From contig JASGKF010000001.1 of NCBI GenBank assembly GCA_047600765.1, positions 558,001 through 622,000 on the forward strand: a stretch of 64,000 nt of DNA, read 5' to 3'. This document shows positions 54,262 through 64,000 of the stretch, in pieces; position 1 is the stretch's first letter; each line of letters starts with the position of its first letter. The translations under genes were made by a program, and so were the position numbers. Source of the stretch: Viridibacterium sp047600765. GTDB taxonomy: Bacteria > Pseudomonadota > Gammaproteobacteria > Burkholderiales > Rhodocyclaceae. The notes under the pieces were generated by a model that made no database searches, was not told the origin of the DNA, and was given only the letters and a program-made list of their open reading frames with translations.

Positions 54262-55719
54262 TCAGCCGCACAGATACATGCGGATCTCGTGATCCGTACC
54301 GTATTCGAGGGTGCTCAGCGGCGTGAGCTTGAGCGGCGCCGCGCCTGACAGCAGGTAGACCGGCACGCCGCCCCGCAAACCCGGCGTCGGCACCAGCAGG
54401 CGCACGGGATGGCCGCGCTTGACAGCGTCCAGCACGATGACGCGGGACTCGCCCGAACCATCCTCGGCCAGTGCCACCACGGGGTCGCCCCCCAGCAACT
54501 CGACGCCTACCTGACCAGAATGATCGGACGTGCGCCACAGGCGGCGGATTGCACCAACACACCACTTGTTGCCATCCGGCAGGTGCATGCCGACCAGCAT
54601 GCCGACTGCCAGGTCGTCCTCGTCGTCCAGCCGGGCTTCGGCGCCCACGCCGCGCACGCTGGCATCGCGCATCTGCCAGGTGGTCTGGCCATGCACCCCC
54701 TCGCCCGCCAGGCGATTGGCAAACTGCATCAGGCCTTCCACGACATACAGGGTGCCGAGCATGCCGTGGCGACGATTGCGGCGCACGGGCTGTTCGCTGG
54801 ACCAGCTACGCACCATGTGCGACAGCACGCTGGCGACCTTGCCGGCCACGCTCTCGTCGGCGTCTTGCTCGCCAATGCCCAGCAAGGGCGCGGGGATGTC
54901 ACCGGCGACCACCAGTTCCAGCATTTCCTGCAGCGGCTGGGTGGCCACCATGCCGCTGAAGAAGCGCGGCAGGCCGGCGCTCTCGGGCGTGCGGACCAGT
55001 CGCGCGGGCGGATTACGCGTCGCCACGTCGATCCAGTGCAGGCTGGCGGCATCAGGATGCACGGTCAATTCCAGCCAGGGCAGGACGTACTGGATGAGAC
55101 GCGAGGCAAGCTCCAGCCGGTACGGGTCAAGCTGGTCCACGCCCAGACTGTGCAGGGCGAAAACACGCAGGAATTCGCGCTCCACCGTCGTTTCGGTGGC
55201 GCGGTCGGTACGCAAGCGCACGTTGTTGCGGGTCACACGGCATTCGGCCGCCAGGCGATAGGCGCGGTTGAGACGCCCCCACAGGGAATCCGTGACGGGG
55301 CCATGGCGGAAGGCGTCCCATTTGACGCATTGGGCGCCGGCGCGGATGGCGCGTACGCCCAGTTCGGCCATCAAGCCATCGTCGAGCGGGTCCGGCCCTG
55401 CCTCTGCCCTGGCCAGGCAGGCGCCATAGGCATCGAACATCAGGGTCCAGTGGTCATGGGCACAACGCCACAGGCTGTGGCGCGCGGCTGAGCCGACATT
55501 GACGGCAGAGAGGTAGTGCTCGATGCAGGCACGCGCCTGGCGTTGAACCGCCTGGTCGGCGGCAAACAGGGTGCGCAAACGCTCAGGTTCGCTGATCTCA
55601 CGCCGGCCGAGCACTGCGGTAACCAGTTCGGCGACAGCACCCAGCGCGCGCGCGGGCTCCATCTGCGCAATGCCGACGAGCAGGGCTTCGTCCTGTCGAG
55701 GCACGTTGAGCGTCGGCAT
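54262..55719 (-). CDS. Uncharacterised protein with candidate C-terminal PilZ domain
   Basis: The protein has about 485 residues, depending on the start (ATG 55719; GTG codons upstream to 55743 are possible). It is not matched to a named protein. The N-terminal 300 residues look helical with no clear motif. In the C-terminal part, RRNRRHG is followed about 33 residues later by WQMRDASVRGVGAEAR, which fits the RxxxR and (D/N)xSxxG signature of cyclic-di-GMP-binding PilZ domains. A diguanylate cyclase is encoded elsewhere in the window (5710-6675). The PilZ call is inference from pattern. It is divergent from thyA. Confidence 0.5.
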   Translation of the reverse strand: MPTLNVPRQDEALLVGIAQMEPARALGAVAELVTAVLGRREISEPERLRTLFAADQAVQRQARACIEHYLSAVNVGSAARHSLWRCAHDHWTLMFDAYGACLARAEAGPDPLDDGLMAELGVRAIRAGAQCVKWDAFRHGPVTDSLWGRLNRAYRLAAECRVTRNNVRLRTDRATETTVEREFLRVFALHSLGVDQLDPYRLELASRLIQYVLPWLELTVHPDAASLHWIDVATRNPPARLVRTPESAGLPRFFSGMVATQPLQEMLELVVAGDIPAPLLGIGEQDADESVAGKVASVLSHMVRSWSSEQPVRRNRRHGMLGTLYVVEGLMQFANRLAGEGVHGQTTWQMRDASVRGVGAEARLDDEDDLAVGMLVGMHLPDGNKWCVGAIRRLWRTSDHSGQVGVELLGGDPVVALAEDGSGESRVIVLDAVKRGHPVRLLVPTPGLRGGVPVYLLSGAAPLKLTPLSTLEYGTDHEIRMYLCG

Positions 55720-55979
55720 GTTCTGCACCAGCACCTCCCCCACCCTTGGTTAATTTGTGTAAATCAACAAATTCCATTCTACCTCCGGCATCCCGCTTGC
55801 CAAGCTGCGAGGCAGCCCGCCGCGCCGGGACTGCCCCGGAGGGCAGCAGGCTGTAGAATCTGCCAACTTCCGACACCTTCCCCGACACCTTCGGGTCGCC
55901 AGATCCACCCAGCGCCCCGCCATCCTGCCCCCTCTTTGTTTCAGGCAACCCGCTTCAGGCAACCACTCACGGAAACACC

Positions 55980-56774
55980 ATGCGCCAGTATCACGACCTC
56001 ATGCGCCACGTGCTTGAGCACGGCCACAAGAAGACCGACCGCACCGGCACGGGCACGCTTTCCGTGTTCGGCTGGCAGATGCGCTTCGATCTGGCCGAGG
56101 GCTTCCCGGTACTGACGACCAAGAAGCTGCACCTGCGCTCCATCATTCACGAGCTGCTGTGGTTCCTGCAGGGCGACACCAATATCCGTTACCTGAAAGA
56201 AAACGGCGTATCGATCTGGGACGAGTGGGCGGATGAAAACGGCGACCTCGGCCCCGTCTACGGCAAGCAATGGCGCCGCTGGGAAACAGCCGATGGTCGC
56301 ACCGTGGACCAGATCAGCCAGCTGGTCGAAGGTCTCAAGAAGAATCCGGACTCGCGTCGCCACCTCGTCTGCGCCTGGAACCCGGGCGAAGTCCACAACA
56401 TGGCCCTGCCGCCCTGTCACGCGATGTTCCAGTTCTACGTCGCCGACGGAAAACTGTCCTGCCAGCTCTACCAGCGCAGTGCCGACATCTTTCTTGGCGT
56501 GCCCTTCAACATTGCCAGCTACGCCCTGCTGACGCTGATGATTGCGCAGGTCTGCAATCTGCAGCCCGGCGAGTTCGTGCATACGCTGGGAGATGCACAC
56601 CTCTACCTCAATCACCTCGACCAGGCCCGCCTGCAGCTGTCGCGTGACTTCCGTGCCCTGCCGACGATGAAGCTCAATCCCGAGGTGCGTGACGTCTTTG
56701 CCTTCAAGTTCGAAGACTTCACGCTCGAAGGCTACGATCCGCACCCCGCCATCTCGGCACCCATCGCGGTATGA
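55980..56774 (+). CDS. thyA: Thymidylate synthase
   Basis: This 264-residue enzyme makes dTMP from dUMP and methylene-tetrahydrofolate. Motifs are DRTGTGTLSVFGWQMRFDL, the nucleophile Cys in ALPPCHAMFQFYV, QLYQRSADIFLGVPFNIASY and the final HPAISAPIAV. Its stop overlaps the folA start (ATGA), which couples synthesis of the enzyme that consumes the folate with the one that regenerates it. Confidence 0.98.
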   Translation: MRQYHDLMRHVLEHGHKKTDRTGTGTLSVFGWQMRFDLAEGFPVLTTKKLHLRSIIHELLWFLQGDTNIRYLKENGVSIWDEWADENGDLGPVYGKQWRRWETADGRTVDQISQLVEGLKKNPDSRRHLVCAWNPGEVHNMALPPCHAMFQFYVADGKLSCQLYQRSADIFLGVPFNIASYALLTLMIAQVCNLQPGEFVHTLGDAHLYLNHLDQARLQLSRDFRALPTMKLNPEVRDVFAFKFEDFTLEGYDPHPAISAPIAV

Positions 56775-57277
56775 ACGGCCCCCTGCACTACCCTCCGATC
56801 TCCATCGTTGTCGCCGTGGCCGACAACGGCGTGATCGGTCGCGACAACCGCCTGCTGTGGCGGCAGCGCGAAGACATGCGCCACTTCAAGGCGCTGACGC
56901 TGGGCAGCCCGGTCATCATGGGCCGCAAGACCTGGGAGTCGATCGGCCGCCCCCTGCCCCAGCGCCGCAACATCGTCATCACACGACAAGCCGCGTACGT
57001 GGCAGAAGGTGCCGAGTGCGTCAGCTCGCTGGACGAAGCACTCGCCAGCTGCAGCGCAGAGGACCGCGTTTTCGTCATCGGCGGAGGCGAAATCTACCAG
57101 CAGGCAATCCCGCTGGCCGAGTGCATTCATTGCACCTATGTGCACTGCGCGCCACAGGGGGACACATACTTCCCGGCACCCGACGTAGCACGCTGGAAAG
57201 AGGCCGAACGCATTGTTGGCAAGGCAGACGAATTCAACGAGTTCGACTACGACTTTGTAAAATTTGTGCGCTTTTAA
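56771..57277 (+). CDS. folA: Dihydrofolate reductase
   Basis: This 168-residue NADPH-dependent enzyme restores tetrahydrofolate. It shows ISIVVAVADNGVIGRDNRLLW, MGRKTWESIGRPLPQRRNIV and the VFVIGGGEIYQQAIP cofactor loop. It overlaps thyA by 4 nt. The 127-nt gap that follows contains only a small CGGG-AAAA-CCCG hairpin. Confidence 0.96.
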   Translation: MNGPLHYPPISIVVAVADNGVIGRDNRLLWRQREDMRHFKALTLGSPVIMGRKTWESIGRPLPQRRNIVITRQAAYVAEGAECVSSLDEALASCSAEDRVFVIGGGEIYQQAIPLAECIHCTYVHCAPQGDTYFPAPDVARWKEAERIVGKADEFNEFDYDFVKFVRF

Positions 57278-57404
57278 CGGGAAAACCCGAATAGCCGGAA
57301 TTTCTGCCTCTTATCGGCTGGCAGAACTGCAACACCAACGCTTTAAATCTCCCTGTTCCATCAGCAAAGGCTGAAGAGAGCGACAGTCTTCAGGGAGAGT
57401 TTCC

Positions 57405-58395
57405 ATGCAGGTACAGCAACGCATTCTGGTGACCGGCTGCAATGGCCAGATAGGCCAGGTCCTCGTGCCAGCGCTGCAGCAGCGCTACGGCAAGCACAAT
57501 GTCTTTCACAGCGACGTCCGGGGCGATGTGCCCATCCACCTCGACGTCACCGACACGGCGGCCCTGCTCAAGCTGGTGCAGGAAATCCGCCCGACCATGA
57601 TCTACCACCTCGCCGCCGTGCTCTCCGCCACCGGAGAACGCGACCCCGTGAGAGCCTGGCAGGTTCAACCTCAACGGTTACTTCAACGTGCTCGAAGCGG
57701 CCGTGGCCTGCAAGGTCGAACGCGTGTTCTTTCCCAGCACCATCGCCGTTTACGGCCCGGACGCCCCGCGCGAAGCCACGCCGGACGACGCACCGACGCG
57801 CCCGACGACGATCTACGGCATTGCCAAAGCCGCCGGTGAAAACCTTGCCGCCTGGTATCGCAAGAAACACGGTCTCGACGTACGCGTGCTGCGCTACCCG
57901 GGCATCATCGGCTGGGAAAGCGCGCCGGGTGGTGGCACGACGGACTACGCGGTGGAGATCTACCACGCTGCAGTTGACGGGCAATGCTTCCGCTGCCCGC
58001 TGTCACCGCAGCGCGCCCTGCCCATGCTGGCCATGGCCGATGCCGTGCGCGGCACCATCGAATACATGGAGGCGGATGCAGAGAAGATCCTGCAGCCGAG
58101 CGGTTACAACCTCGGTGGTTTCTCGGGTGCGCCGGCCGATTTCGCTGGCGCGATCCAGCAACGCATGCCCGACTTCGCGGTGGACTACATGCCGGATCAT
58201 CGTGACGGCATCGCGGCATCGTGGCCCGAAGGACTGGACGACAGCGCTGCCCGTCGTGACTGGGGCTGGAAGCCTGAGTACGACCTGCAGACACTGACCG
58301 CTGCAATGCTGGGGCACATTGGTGTCGCACGTGCAGCCCGCGCGGCAGATGCCGCCAACATCGCCCTACCCGGCGCAGCAGCCAACGCAGCCTGA
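57405..58395 (+). CDS. NAD-dependent epimerase/dehydratase, L-threonine dehydrogenase-like, with apparent +1 frameshift
   Basis: The Rossmann start QRILVTGCNGQIGQVLVPAL and MIYHLAAVLSATGERDP read to about 57662. Removing one G at 57662-57663 continues as FNLNGYFNVLEAA, FPSTIAVYGPDAPRE, the YxxxK motif in TTIYGIAKAAGE, RYPGIIGWESAPGGGTTDYA and LPMLAMADAVRGTIEYM, 329 residues in total. The GGGTTDYAVEIYH segment is typical of the short-chain L-threonine 3-dehydrogenases related to UDP-galactose epimerase. An upstream GGGAGAG serves as ribosome-binding site. The surplus base is probably an error. Confidence 0.85.
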
Positions 58396-58396
58396 G

Positions 58397-58416
58397 CCGG
58401 GGCTTACAAGCCCCGG
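58397..58416. terminator. Hairpin between convergent epimerase and DUF1501 genes
   Basis: CCGGGGCT and AGCCCCGG pair around a TACA loop in the 37-nt gap between two convergent stop codons. T-tracts are weak on both sides. Likely bidirectional. Confidence 0.65.
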
Positions 58417-58432
58417 TTCGGGTGCCGCGACC

Positions 58433-59909
58433 TCAGCTCATGAAGCCGAGGTCGTTGGTGAAGTTGGCGATGTTGGGCGCGATCAACCCGAAGTCACTGC
58501 CCGACACGCCGAACCAGCGCGCCAGCGTCACCGCCAGCGAGTTCGACCGAGGTCGTCGGGATGAGGCGTCCCGAGCCCGAATCCTGCAGGTTGGGGCTCG
58601 CTGTCGTATGCAGGCGAACGTCCGGCATGGTTCCGTACATATCGCCACCTTTGACCGCGCCACCCATCACGAAGTGATGCGCACCCCATCCATGGTCGGA
58701 GCCATCGCCGTTCGAGGTGAGCGTGCGGCCGAAGTCCGATGCGGTGAATAGCGTCACGTTGTTCTGGATACCCAGTGCAACGGTTGCGTTGTAGAAGTAG
58801 TCCATGCAACGCGACACCTGGCCGTGCAGCCCGAGGGCGCCGGACGTGGTGTTGTCTTCCAGCGTGGTGATTTCGTTGTCGTGCGTATCGAAACCGCCAA
58901 TGCTGACGAAGAACACCTGACGCTTGGCGCCCGTCGTCGCACGCGCACCGATGAGACGCGCCACAACCTGCAACTGCTGTGCAAGACGGTTGTTGGTGAG
59001 GTTCGCCGGCAGCGTGATGCCGGATGTCGAAGTCGGTACCGAAGCCAGCGCTGAGGTTACCGTGCTCTGCGCAGCAACCGAGCGCTCGACAACGTCAGCA
59101 TGATCGGCTTCGACAGCCAGTGTCGAAGCATTGATGCTGTCGGTCGAGAGCTCGGTCAACGACTGTTTTGCAACAGTGGCTGCCGTACCGCTGAGACCAA
59201 ACATCGACGAGCCGGTAATGCCGCTGATGGCCGTCGCGCCACTGGTGCCTACCTGGTACTGGAAGATACTTTGACCAGCCAAGAACACCGCGTTACCCGA
59301 GGCCGAAATCGCTGTGAAGATGCTCTGCGAATTGCTGCTCGCCAGCAGGTCCCCCATGCGACCACCCCAGCCGAGCTTGACCCCTTCTGACGCGAAGGCT
59401 TGCCAGACAGATTGCTGGTCGTTATGCGAGAAGAGCTTGGGCGGCAACGGCACGCTGCCTGCGTTGTAGGTTGTCCGTGTCGTCGGCGTAATCAGCGGGC
59501 CGATATTGGGCAACACGGCCAGCTTGCCCGCGCCGTAAAGATTGTGCAGGGCAGCCATACTGGGGCAGAACGCGAACTCGCTGCCGATGGCTTGCGGCGT
59601 CAGCGGGCTGAACTTCGTGCCGGTAAGTTGCGCGCGGTCGTAGGCAATGCCACCGACCGAGCGGGCGCCGCCACGTGCCGCGGCGTAGGTGTCATAGGCC
59701 GCCTGGTCGTAGGGCATGATCATGTTGTGGTGATCGTTGCCGCCGAACATGAACAGACAGACGATGGCACGATAATCCGCCGGCGCACTTTGCGCGCTGG
59801 CGGCACCAAGACCGGCGAGGTTGAGAGCGAACGGCGCGGCGCCACCCAGTGCAGACAAGGCACCCAGGCGCTTGAGGCATTCACGACGGGAAAGACGGGT
59901 AGGAGTCAT
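58433..59909 (-). CDS. DUF1501 secreted protein (sulfatase-like fold), with apparent +1 frameshift
   Basis: A twin-arginine signal (LSRRECLKRLGALSALGG) and cleavage near GAASAQ indicate Tat export. The body carries VCLFMFGGNDHHNMIMPYD, QVFFVSIGGFDTHDNE and TLFTASDFGRTLTSNG, then HGWGAHHFVMGG, all DUF1501 marks. The frame breaks near 58542. Dropping one T gives SVDSLAVTLARWFGVSGSDF and NFTNDLGFMS, the normal family end, 491 residues. It follows the DUF1800 gene by 10 nt. The pair is common in bacteria but its function is unsettled. Confidence 0.88.
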
Positions 59910-59919
59910 CGCGGCGCCC

Positions 59920-61692
59920 TCACTTCTGCACCAGGTAATCGGGGGAGGCCATGGTGAGGAACACCGTCAGCCAGACGCGGCGTTGCCGCGCAAGGTTTGC
60001 TGCGCTGGATGCGCTGCTCGTCGAACCGGTCGGGATGACTACGGCATCGACCGCATTCTTGATGCTGGTACGCGTCAGCGCTTTCATCGCACCACGCGTC
60101 AGTAGCAGGTCCACACGATTGATGAGCGCCGTCGAGTCATCGGCCACGGCCAACTCGTTCGGATAAGCCGTGCGATTTTCACGCACACCACTTACCGTCG
60201 GCCCCACTCCGTTCTGAACCGTGCTTTGCATGTAGTTGAGGTAGCCCGCAACCGAGGTTTCGTGCGTGATCTGCATCTCCGGCGACACCATGCCCAACGT
60301 CGCCGTCTGCGTGTTGGGCGGCACATAGCCTGGACGGTAGTAGTTGAACACCGACGGCGAACGCATCGCGCTCTGCCCCAGCGAGCTCGTCGTGCTGTCC
60401 GTATTGCCTATGCGCCACAAGCCCGTGCTCGACGCCACGTCGAAAGCACGTGCCCAGTTGGCAAGGCGCACAACAGGTTCGCGCAGCTTGCCTTCATTGC
60501 TCGGCAACGAGGATGGGCGTGCTTCGGCATCGAGCAGGATGGCGGCGATGGTGGCCCGCATGTCGCCACGCTGACCGGTGCCGATGGTCGGCGCCAATGC
60601 GGTGTAACCCGTATTGAAAGCGGTTGCCACGCGATTGACGTAGGCAGCCGACGGATTGCTCTTCACGAGGCGCTGGATGAGCTGCTTGCCGATGAAAGGA
60701 CCAACGTTGGAATGGTTGAACAAGGTGTCCAGCGCTGTTTTGAGCTCACTCGAGATGTTCGCGGTGGTTGCCGTGCCCGATGCCGGAATTGTCACGCCGA
60801 GAAAAGCCTTGGCCGAGACCGAGTGATACTGCGGGTAACCCTGCATGGGGATGACGTTGTAGTTGGCATCGCGAACGTTGCCCCAGAAGCGGTTGTTCGT
60901 CGTGTCTGCGCCCCCGTGGCTGAAGCCGGTGAAGACCTTCGCGAGGCCAGAAACATCAGCGTTCGTGTAAGTCTCAATGGGCTTGCCGCTACCATCGAGC
61001 TTGAGCGTGCCGTCGTTGTTGAGCTCGTACAGGCCGATCGAGAACAGCTGCATCACCTCGCGCGCATAGTTCTCATCCGGCACGCGGCCACTGGAGTTTT
61101 CCTTCTGGTTGCGCAGGTGCGACAGATAGGCACCCATCGCCGGGTGCATCGACACGTCCTGCAGCAGGTTGCGATAGTTACCGAAAGCATTTTTGCCTAG
61201 CATGTCGTAATAGGACGCGACACTGCGGATGTCTTCCGACAGCACGCCCTCGAATGACACGACGAGAATCTGTGACAACGCAAATGTAACGCGCTGCCGT
61301 AGCTGATCGCGCCCTGTAATAGCTTGGCCCCAAAAGCTCTGCAGGAAGTGCGTCTGGTTGACAGTGCCGAGCCGAGCCCGCTCCATCGTTACGCAGTCCA
61401 GGTGCGAAGCCGGCGGCTGCTCCATCTGCCGTGCCAGCCAGGTAGGAAAGCTTCCCTTCTTGAGCGCCGTGATCGAAGCAGACGAAGGCCCGAAACTGGC
61501 CTGGTGCAGGAAGCGCGACGCCTCAGCGTCCGTGGGATGCGCGTTGCTGTCGGTAACATCGACCTCGATCGACGCACTGTAGGTACAGGCGGGTCCTGCC
61601 GCTTCGCTACCTTTGCCCCCGCCGGCGCCGCCGCACGCTGCGAGCAGCAGCAGCAACCCGATAGATAGTATTGTTTTCACACCCGACTCCAT
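59920..61692 (-). CDS. DUF1800 lipoprotein
   Basis: This 590-residue protein has a lipoprotein signal (TILSIGLLLLLAACGGAGGG, lipobox LAAC). DUF1800 features include ASRFLHQASFGPSSASITAL, VTFALSQILVVS, NYAREVMQLFSIGLYELN, AKVFTGFSHGG and PSVFNYYRPGYVPPN. It pairs with the DUF1501 gene downstream, as in many genomes. Role unknown, with suggestions of a part in outer-surface or polysaccharide processes. The start is chosen at ATG 61692 for the signal peptide. Confidence 0.9.
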   Translation of the reverse strand: MESGVKTILSIGLLLLLAACGGAGGGKGSEAAGPACTYSASIEVDVTDSNAHPTDAEASRFLHQASFGPSSASITALKKGSFPTWLARQMEQPPASHLDCVTMERARLGTVNQTHFLQSFWGQAITGRDQLRQRVTFALSQILVVSFEGVLSEDIRSVASYYDMLGKNAFGNYRNLLQDVSMHPAMGAYLSHLRNQKENSSGRVPDENYAREVMQLFSIGLYELNNDGTLKLDGSGKPIETYTNADVSGLAKVFTGFSHGGADTTNNRFWGNVRDANYNVIPMQGYPQYHSVSAKAFLGVTIPASGTATTANISSELKTALDTLFNHSNVGPFIGKQLIQRLVKSNPSAAYVNRVATAFNTGYTALAPTIGTGQRGDMRATIAAILLDAEARPSSLPSNEGKLREPVVRLANWARAFDVASSTGLWRIGNTDSTTSSLGQSAMRSPSVFNYYRPGYVPPNTQTATLGMVSPEMQITHETSVAGYLNYMQSTVQNGVGPTVSGVRENRTAYPNELAVADDSTALINRVDLLLTRGAMKALTRTSIKNAVDAVVIPTGSTSSASSAANLARQRRVWLTVFLTMASPDYLVQK

Positions 61693-61839
61693 GCTCTCTG
61701 TTGGCAATGGCCGGTACGGCACCATTGCGGTTGCACGGATTCTAGGTAAATACCGGTAAAGGTTTTCGCTGCTGTAGATGAGTGGCCGCTGAGGGGCAGC
61801 CGGTGGACAACCGGGGCGCCGGGCGTCGCGCAGCGCGGA

Positions 61840-62763
61840 TCAGCGGTTGCTGCGTCGGGCCAGCACGATGCCAGCCAGCACCAGGGCGCAGCCGATGAGG
61901 CGCAGCAGGGTGATCTGCTCGTTGAACAGCAGGACGGCCAGCCATGCCGCTGTGACTGGCTGGACAAGCAGCACGACCGAGGCCAGATTGGCCCGGACAT
62001 GCCGCACGGCCGAAGTAATGAGCCCCTGCCCGATGACCTGGCAGATCAGGGCGATACCGATAACCGCCACCCAGCCTTGCAGCGAGCTGGGGATCACCTT
62101 CTCGTCCAGCAAGAAGATCACTGGCGCCAGCACCAGTGGGGTGACGATGGCCGTACCGGCAAGGATATGGGCCGTCGCGTAATACTTGCGGCAATGCTTC
62201 ACCGAAAGCTGGTATCCGGCGTAGAAGACCGCTGCAGCGAGGGCGATGAGGTCGCCTGTCAGGTCACGCATCGAGACATCGAAGCTGGCACGCACCAGCA
62301 ATGCGGCCCCTGCGATCGCCGCGACCAGTGCCAGCGCAAACCCGCCGCCAATCGTCTCGCCGAACAGCATCCAGGCCCCGATGGTGACAAAGATGGGGGC
62401 CAAATTGAGGATGAAGGTCGAATTGGCAACCGAGGTGTAGTGCACCGAGATGTGCCACAGCGCCAGATCGATGGCCAGTAACACGCCTGACACAACGAGC
62501 CAGAAGCGGCCGGGACGCCCGCCATCGCGCCGCCCTTCCGGCGTCACCGGGCGATGGCGGATCTGCCACCACCAGAACAGGGCGAAGGGAATCGACAGAC
62601 CCAGGCGCCAGGCCACTACGGAGACGGGGCCGACATCGGCCAGCCGCACGAAGATCGGCGCGAACGCGATGCACATGGCACCGGCAACAAGCATCAACAA
62701 AGCGAGGCGGAAATTGCGGCTTTCCGGCACTGCGGGCGTGTCTGCCATCGGGGTGGGTCTCAT
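61840..62763 (-). CDS. EamA-family (DMT) transporter
   Basis: This protein of about 307 residues has ten hydrophobic helices in two EamA repeats (LALLMLVAGAMCIAFAPIFV, VAWRLGLSIPFALFWW, then VFYAGYQLSVKHCRK and VVLLVQPVTAAWLAVLLFNE with LLRLIGCALVLAGIVLAR). This is the drug/metabolite transporter layout. The substrate is unknown. Several start codons are possible (62808, 62784, 62763, 62748) and none has a clear ribosome-binding site. It is divergent from dnaE. Confidence 0.85.
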   Translation of the reverse strand: MRPTPMADTPAVPESRNFRLALLMLVAGAMCIAFAPIFVRLADVGPVSVVAWRLGLSIPFALFWWWQIRHRPVTPEGRRDGGRPGRFWLVVSGVLLAIDLALWHISVHYTSVANSTFILNLAPIFVTIGAWMLFGETIGGGFALALVAAIAGAALLVRASFDVSMRDLTGDLIALAAAVFYAGYQLSVKHCRKYYATAHILAGTAIVTPLVLAPVIFLLDEKVIPSSLQGWVAVIGIALICQVIGQGLITSAVRHVRANLASVVLLVQPVTAAWLAVLLFNEQITLLRLIGCALVLAGIVLARRSNR

Positions 62764-62894
62764 GAAGGATGCGTAGTGTCTCATGAAGCGTGTTGCCGAA
62801 TGGAACATACAGTCAATAACTGCGGACGGCTTTGACTACGATCCGCACACATGGTGTTCGCGCTCCTGCGACGCCAAACCGGTAAAATCGCCCG

Positions 62895-64000
62895 ATGCTT
62901 CCGGACACGCCCCTCACCCCGCATCAGCCCGCCTTCGTCCACCTGCGCCTGCATACCGAATTCTCGATCGAGGACGGCATCACGCGCATCGACGACGCCA
63001 TTGCCGCAGCCGCCGGTGACGGCATGCCTGCGCTGGGCATTTCGGACCTGGGCAACCTGTTCGGCATGGTCAAACACTACAAGGGTTGCCGGGGCGCTGG
63101 CATCAAACCCATCGTGGCCATGGATGCCTGGATCAGCAACGAGGCGGACCGCAACAAGTTCCACCCGCGTCATGCTCATCGTCAAGCACCGCGCGGGTTA
63201 CCAGCAGCTTTGCGAGCTGATGTCGCGCGCCTATCTCGAGAACAAGCACCACGGCCACGCCGAGCTGAAGAAAGAGTGGCTGACGGCAGAATCCGTCTCG
63301 GGTCTGATCTGCCTGTCGGGCGCCATGCAGGGTGACATCGCCGTGGCGCTGGCGGCCGGCAACACGAAACTCGCCGAGCAACTGACGGAGGATTGGGCAA
63401 ACCGCTTCCCCGGCAGTTTCTACATCGAGATCCAGCGCTCCGGCCACCCCGGCACCGAGAACTACATCAACGACGCTTTGCAGGTTGCAGCACGCTTCGA
63501 ACTGCCCGTAGTGGCCACGCACCCGGTGCAGTTCCTCAAGCGCGAAGACTTCAAGGCGCACGAAGCCCGCGTCTGCATCGCGCAGGGCTACGTGCTGTCC
63601 GACAACCGCCGGCCCAAGAGCTTCACCGCAGAACAGTATTTCAAGACCCAGGCCGAGATGGTCGAACTGTTCGCCGACCTGCCGGAAGCGCTGGCCAACG
63701 CTGTCGAAATCGCCCGTCGCTGCTCGCTGACCATCACGCTGGGCAAGAACTTCCTGCCGCTGTTCCCGACGCCGGACGGCATGTCGCTCGACGACTTCCT
63801 GATCCTCGAAGCGAAGAAAGGCCTCGAGGAACGCCTCGTCCAGCTCTACCCCCACCCGGAAGACCGCGACCGTGAACGGCCGCGCTACGAAGAGCGCCTC
63901 AAATTCGAGACCGACACCATCATCCAGATGGGCTTCCCGGGCTACTTCCTGATCGTTGCGGACTTCATCCAGTGGGGCAAGAACAACGGCGTGCCGATCG
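62895..64000 (+). CDS. dnaE: DNA polymerase III alpha subunit, N-terminal part, with apparent +1 frameshift; runs off right edge
   Basis: The PHP domain opens FVHLRLHTEFSIEDGITRID, then ALGISDLGNLFGMVKHYKG and IKPIVAMDAW. The frame breaks near 63159. Dropping one T gives DRNKSTRVMLIVKHRAGYQQ, then CELMSRAYLENKHHG, YIEIQRSGHPGTENYIN, VVATHPVQFLKREDFKAHEA and GFPGYFLIVADFIQWGKNNG, which begins the polymerase core. About 368 codons of roughly 1150 are present. An essential gene with one surplus base points to sequence error. Confidence 0.95.

Noticed and set aside
58433..58663. Separate small gene at the end of the DUF1501 region
   Set aside because: Its C-terminus (ARWFGVSGSDF, NDLGFMS) is the normal DUF1501 end and joins the main frame after removal of one base.

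Overview
The window reads as a high-GC betaproteobacterial chromosome segment, most probably Rhodocyclales or a close relative. The evidence is gene order: hfq-hflX-hflK-hflC-DUF2065-hisZ-purA, der-bamB-yfgM-hisS-ispG-rodZ-pilF-rlmN-ndk, gloB/methyltransferase/rnhA beside hda, a TctCBA solute system, and flgM-flgN behind a sigma-28-like promoter. Species cannot be fixed from sequence reading alone. No rRNA, CRISPR array, integrase or transposase was seen.

Layout. 1-10 kb: a circularly permuted ATP-grasp gene cut by the left edge (with a good sigma-54-like promoter), a divergent PurM-family AIR synthase, hda, rnhA, a YafS-like methyltransferase, gloB, a response regulator and a GGDEF response regulator, mltD, and a PabB-PabC fusion. 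10.3-21.2 kb: an 11-kb, tightly packed, co-directional defence operon. Its order is an excisionase-type HTH protein, a SNF2-type helicase with a degenerate PLD-like N-terminus, a DUF4391 protein, a type III Mod methyltransferase, the DNA ADP-ribosyltransferase toxin DarT, its macrodomain antitoxin DarG, and a type III Res helicase-nuclease. 21.2-32.6 kb: a YkgJ-like protein, tctCBA, a PilJ-N-domain secreted protein, asparaginase, flgMN, a globin, rlmB, rnr and tRNA-Leu(CAG). 32.8-48.4 kb: the two long housekeeping operons, almost all on the minus strand. 48.4-64 kb: lrgAB-like genes, a secreted pectate lyase, tilS, DUF2784, accA, a PilZ-candidate protein, thyA-folA, an NAD-dependent epimerase, a DUF1501/DUF1800 secreted pair, an EamA transporter, and the 5' part of dnaE.

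The centrepiece is the 10.3-21.2 kb operon. A type III restriction-modification pair has a DarTG toxin-antitoxin embedded between mod and res, plus a second helicase and a DUF4391 protein upstream. Start and stop codons overlap or lie within 12 nt throughout, so the parts are probably translated as one unit. A plausible but untested model is layered immunity: restriction first, then DarT modification of DNA when that fails.

A caution on sequence quality. Seven apparent frameshifts occur, in gloB, res (two), purA, the epimerase gene, the DUF1501 gene and dnaE. Every one is repaired by removing a single base, and most look like homopolymer over-calls. purA and dnaE are normally essential or nearly so, which points to sequencing or assembly error more than gene decay. 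The affected genes are therefore annotated as single CDSs.
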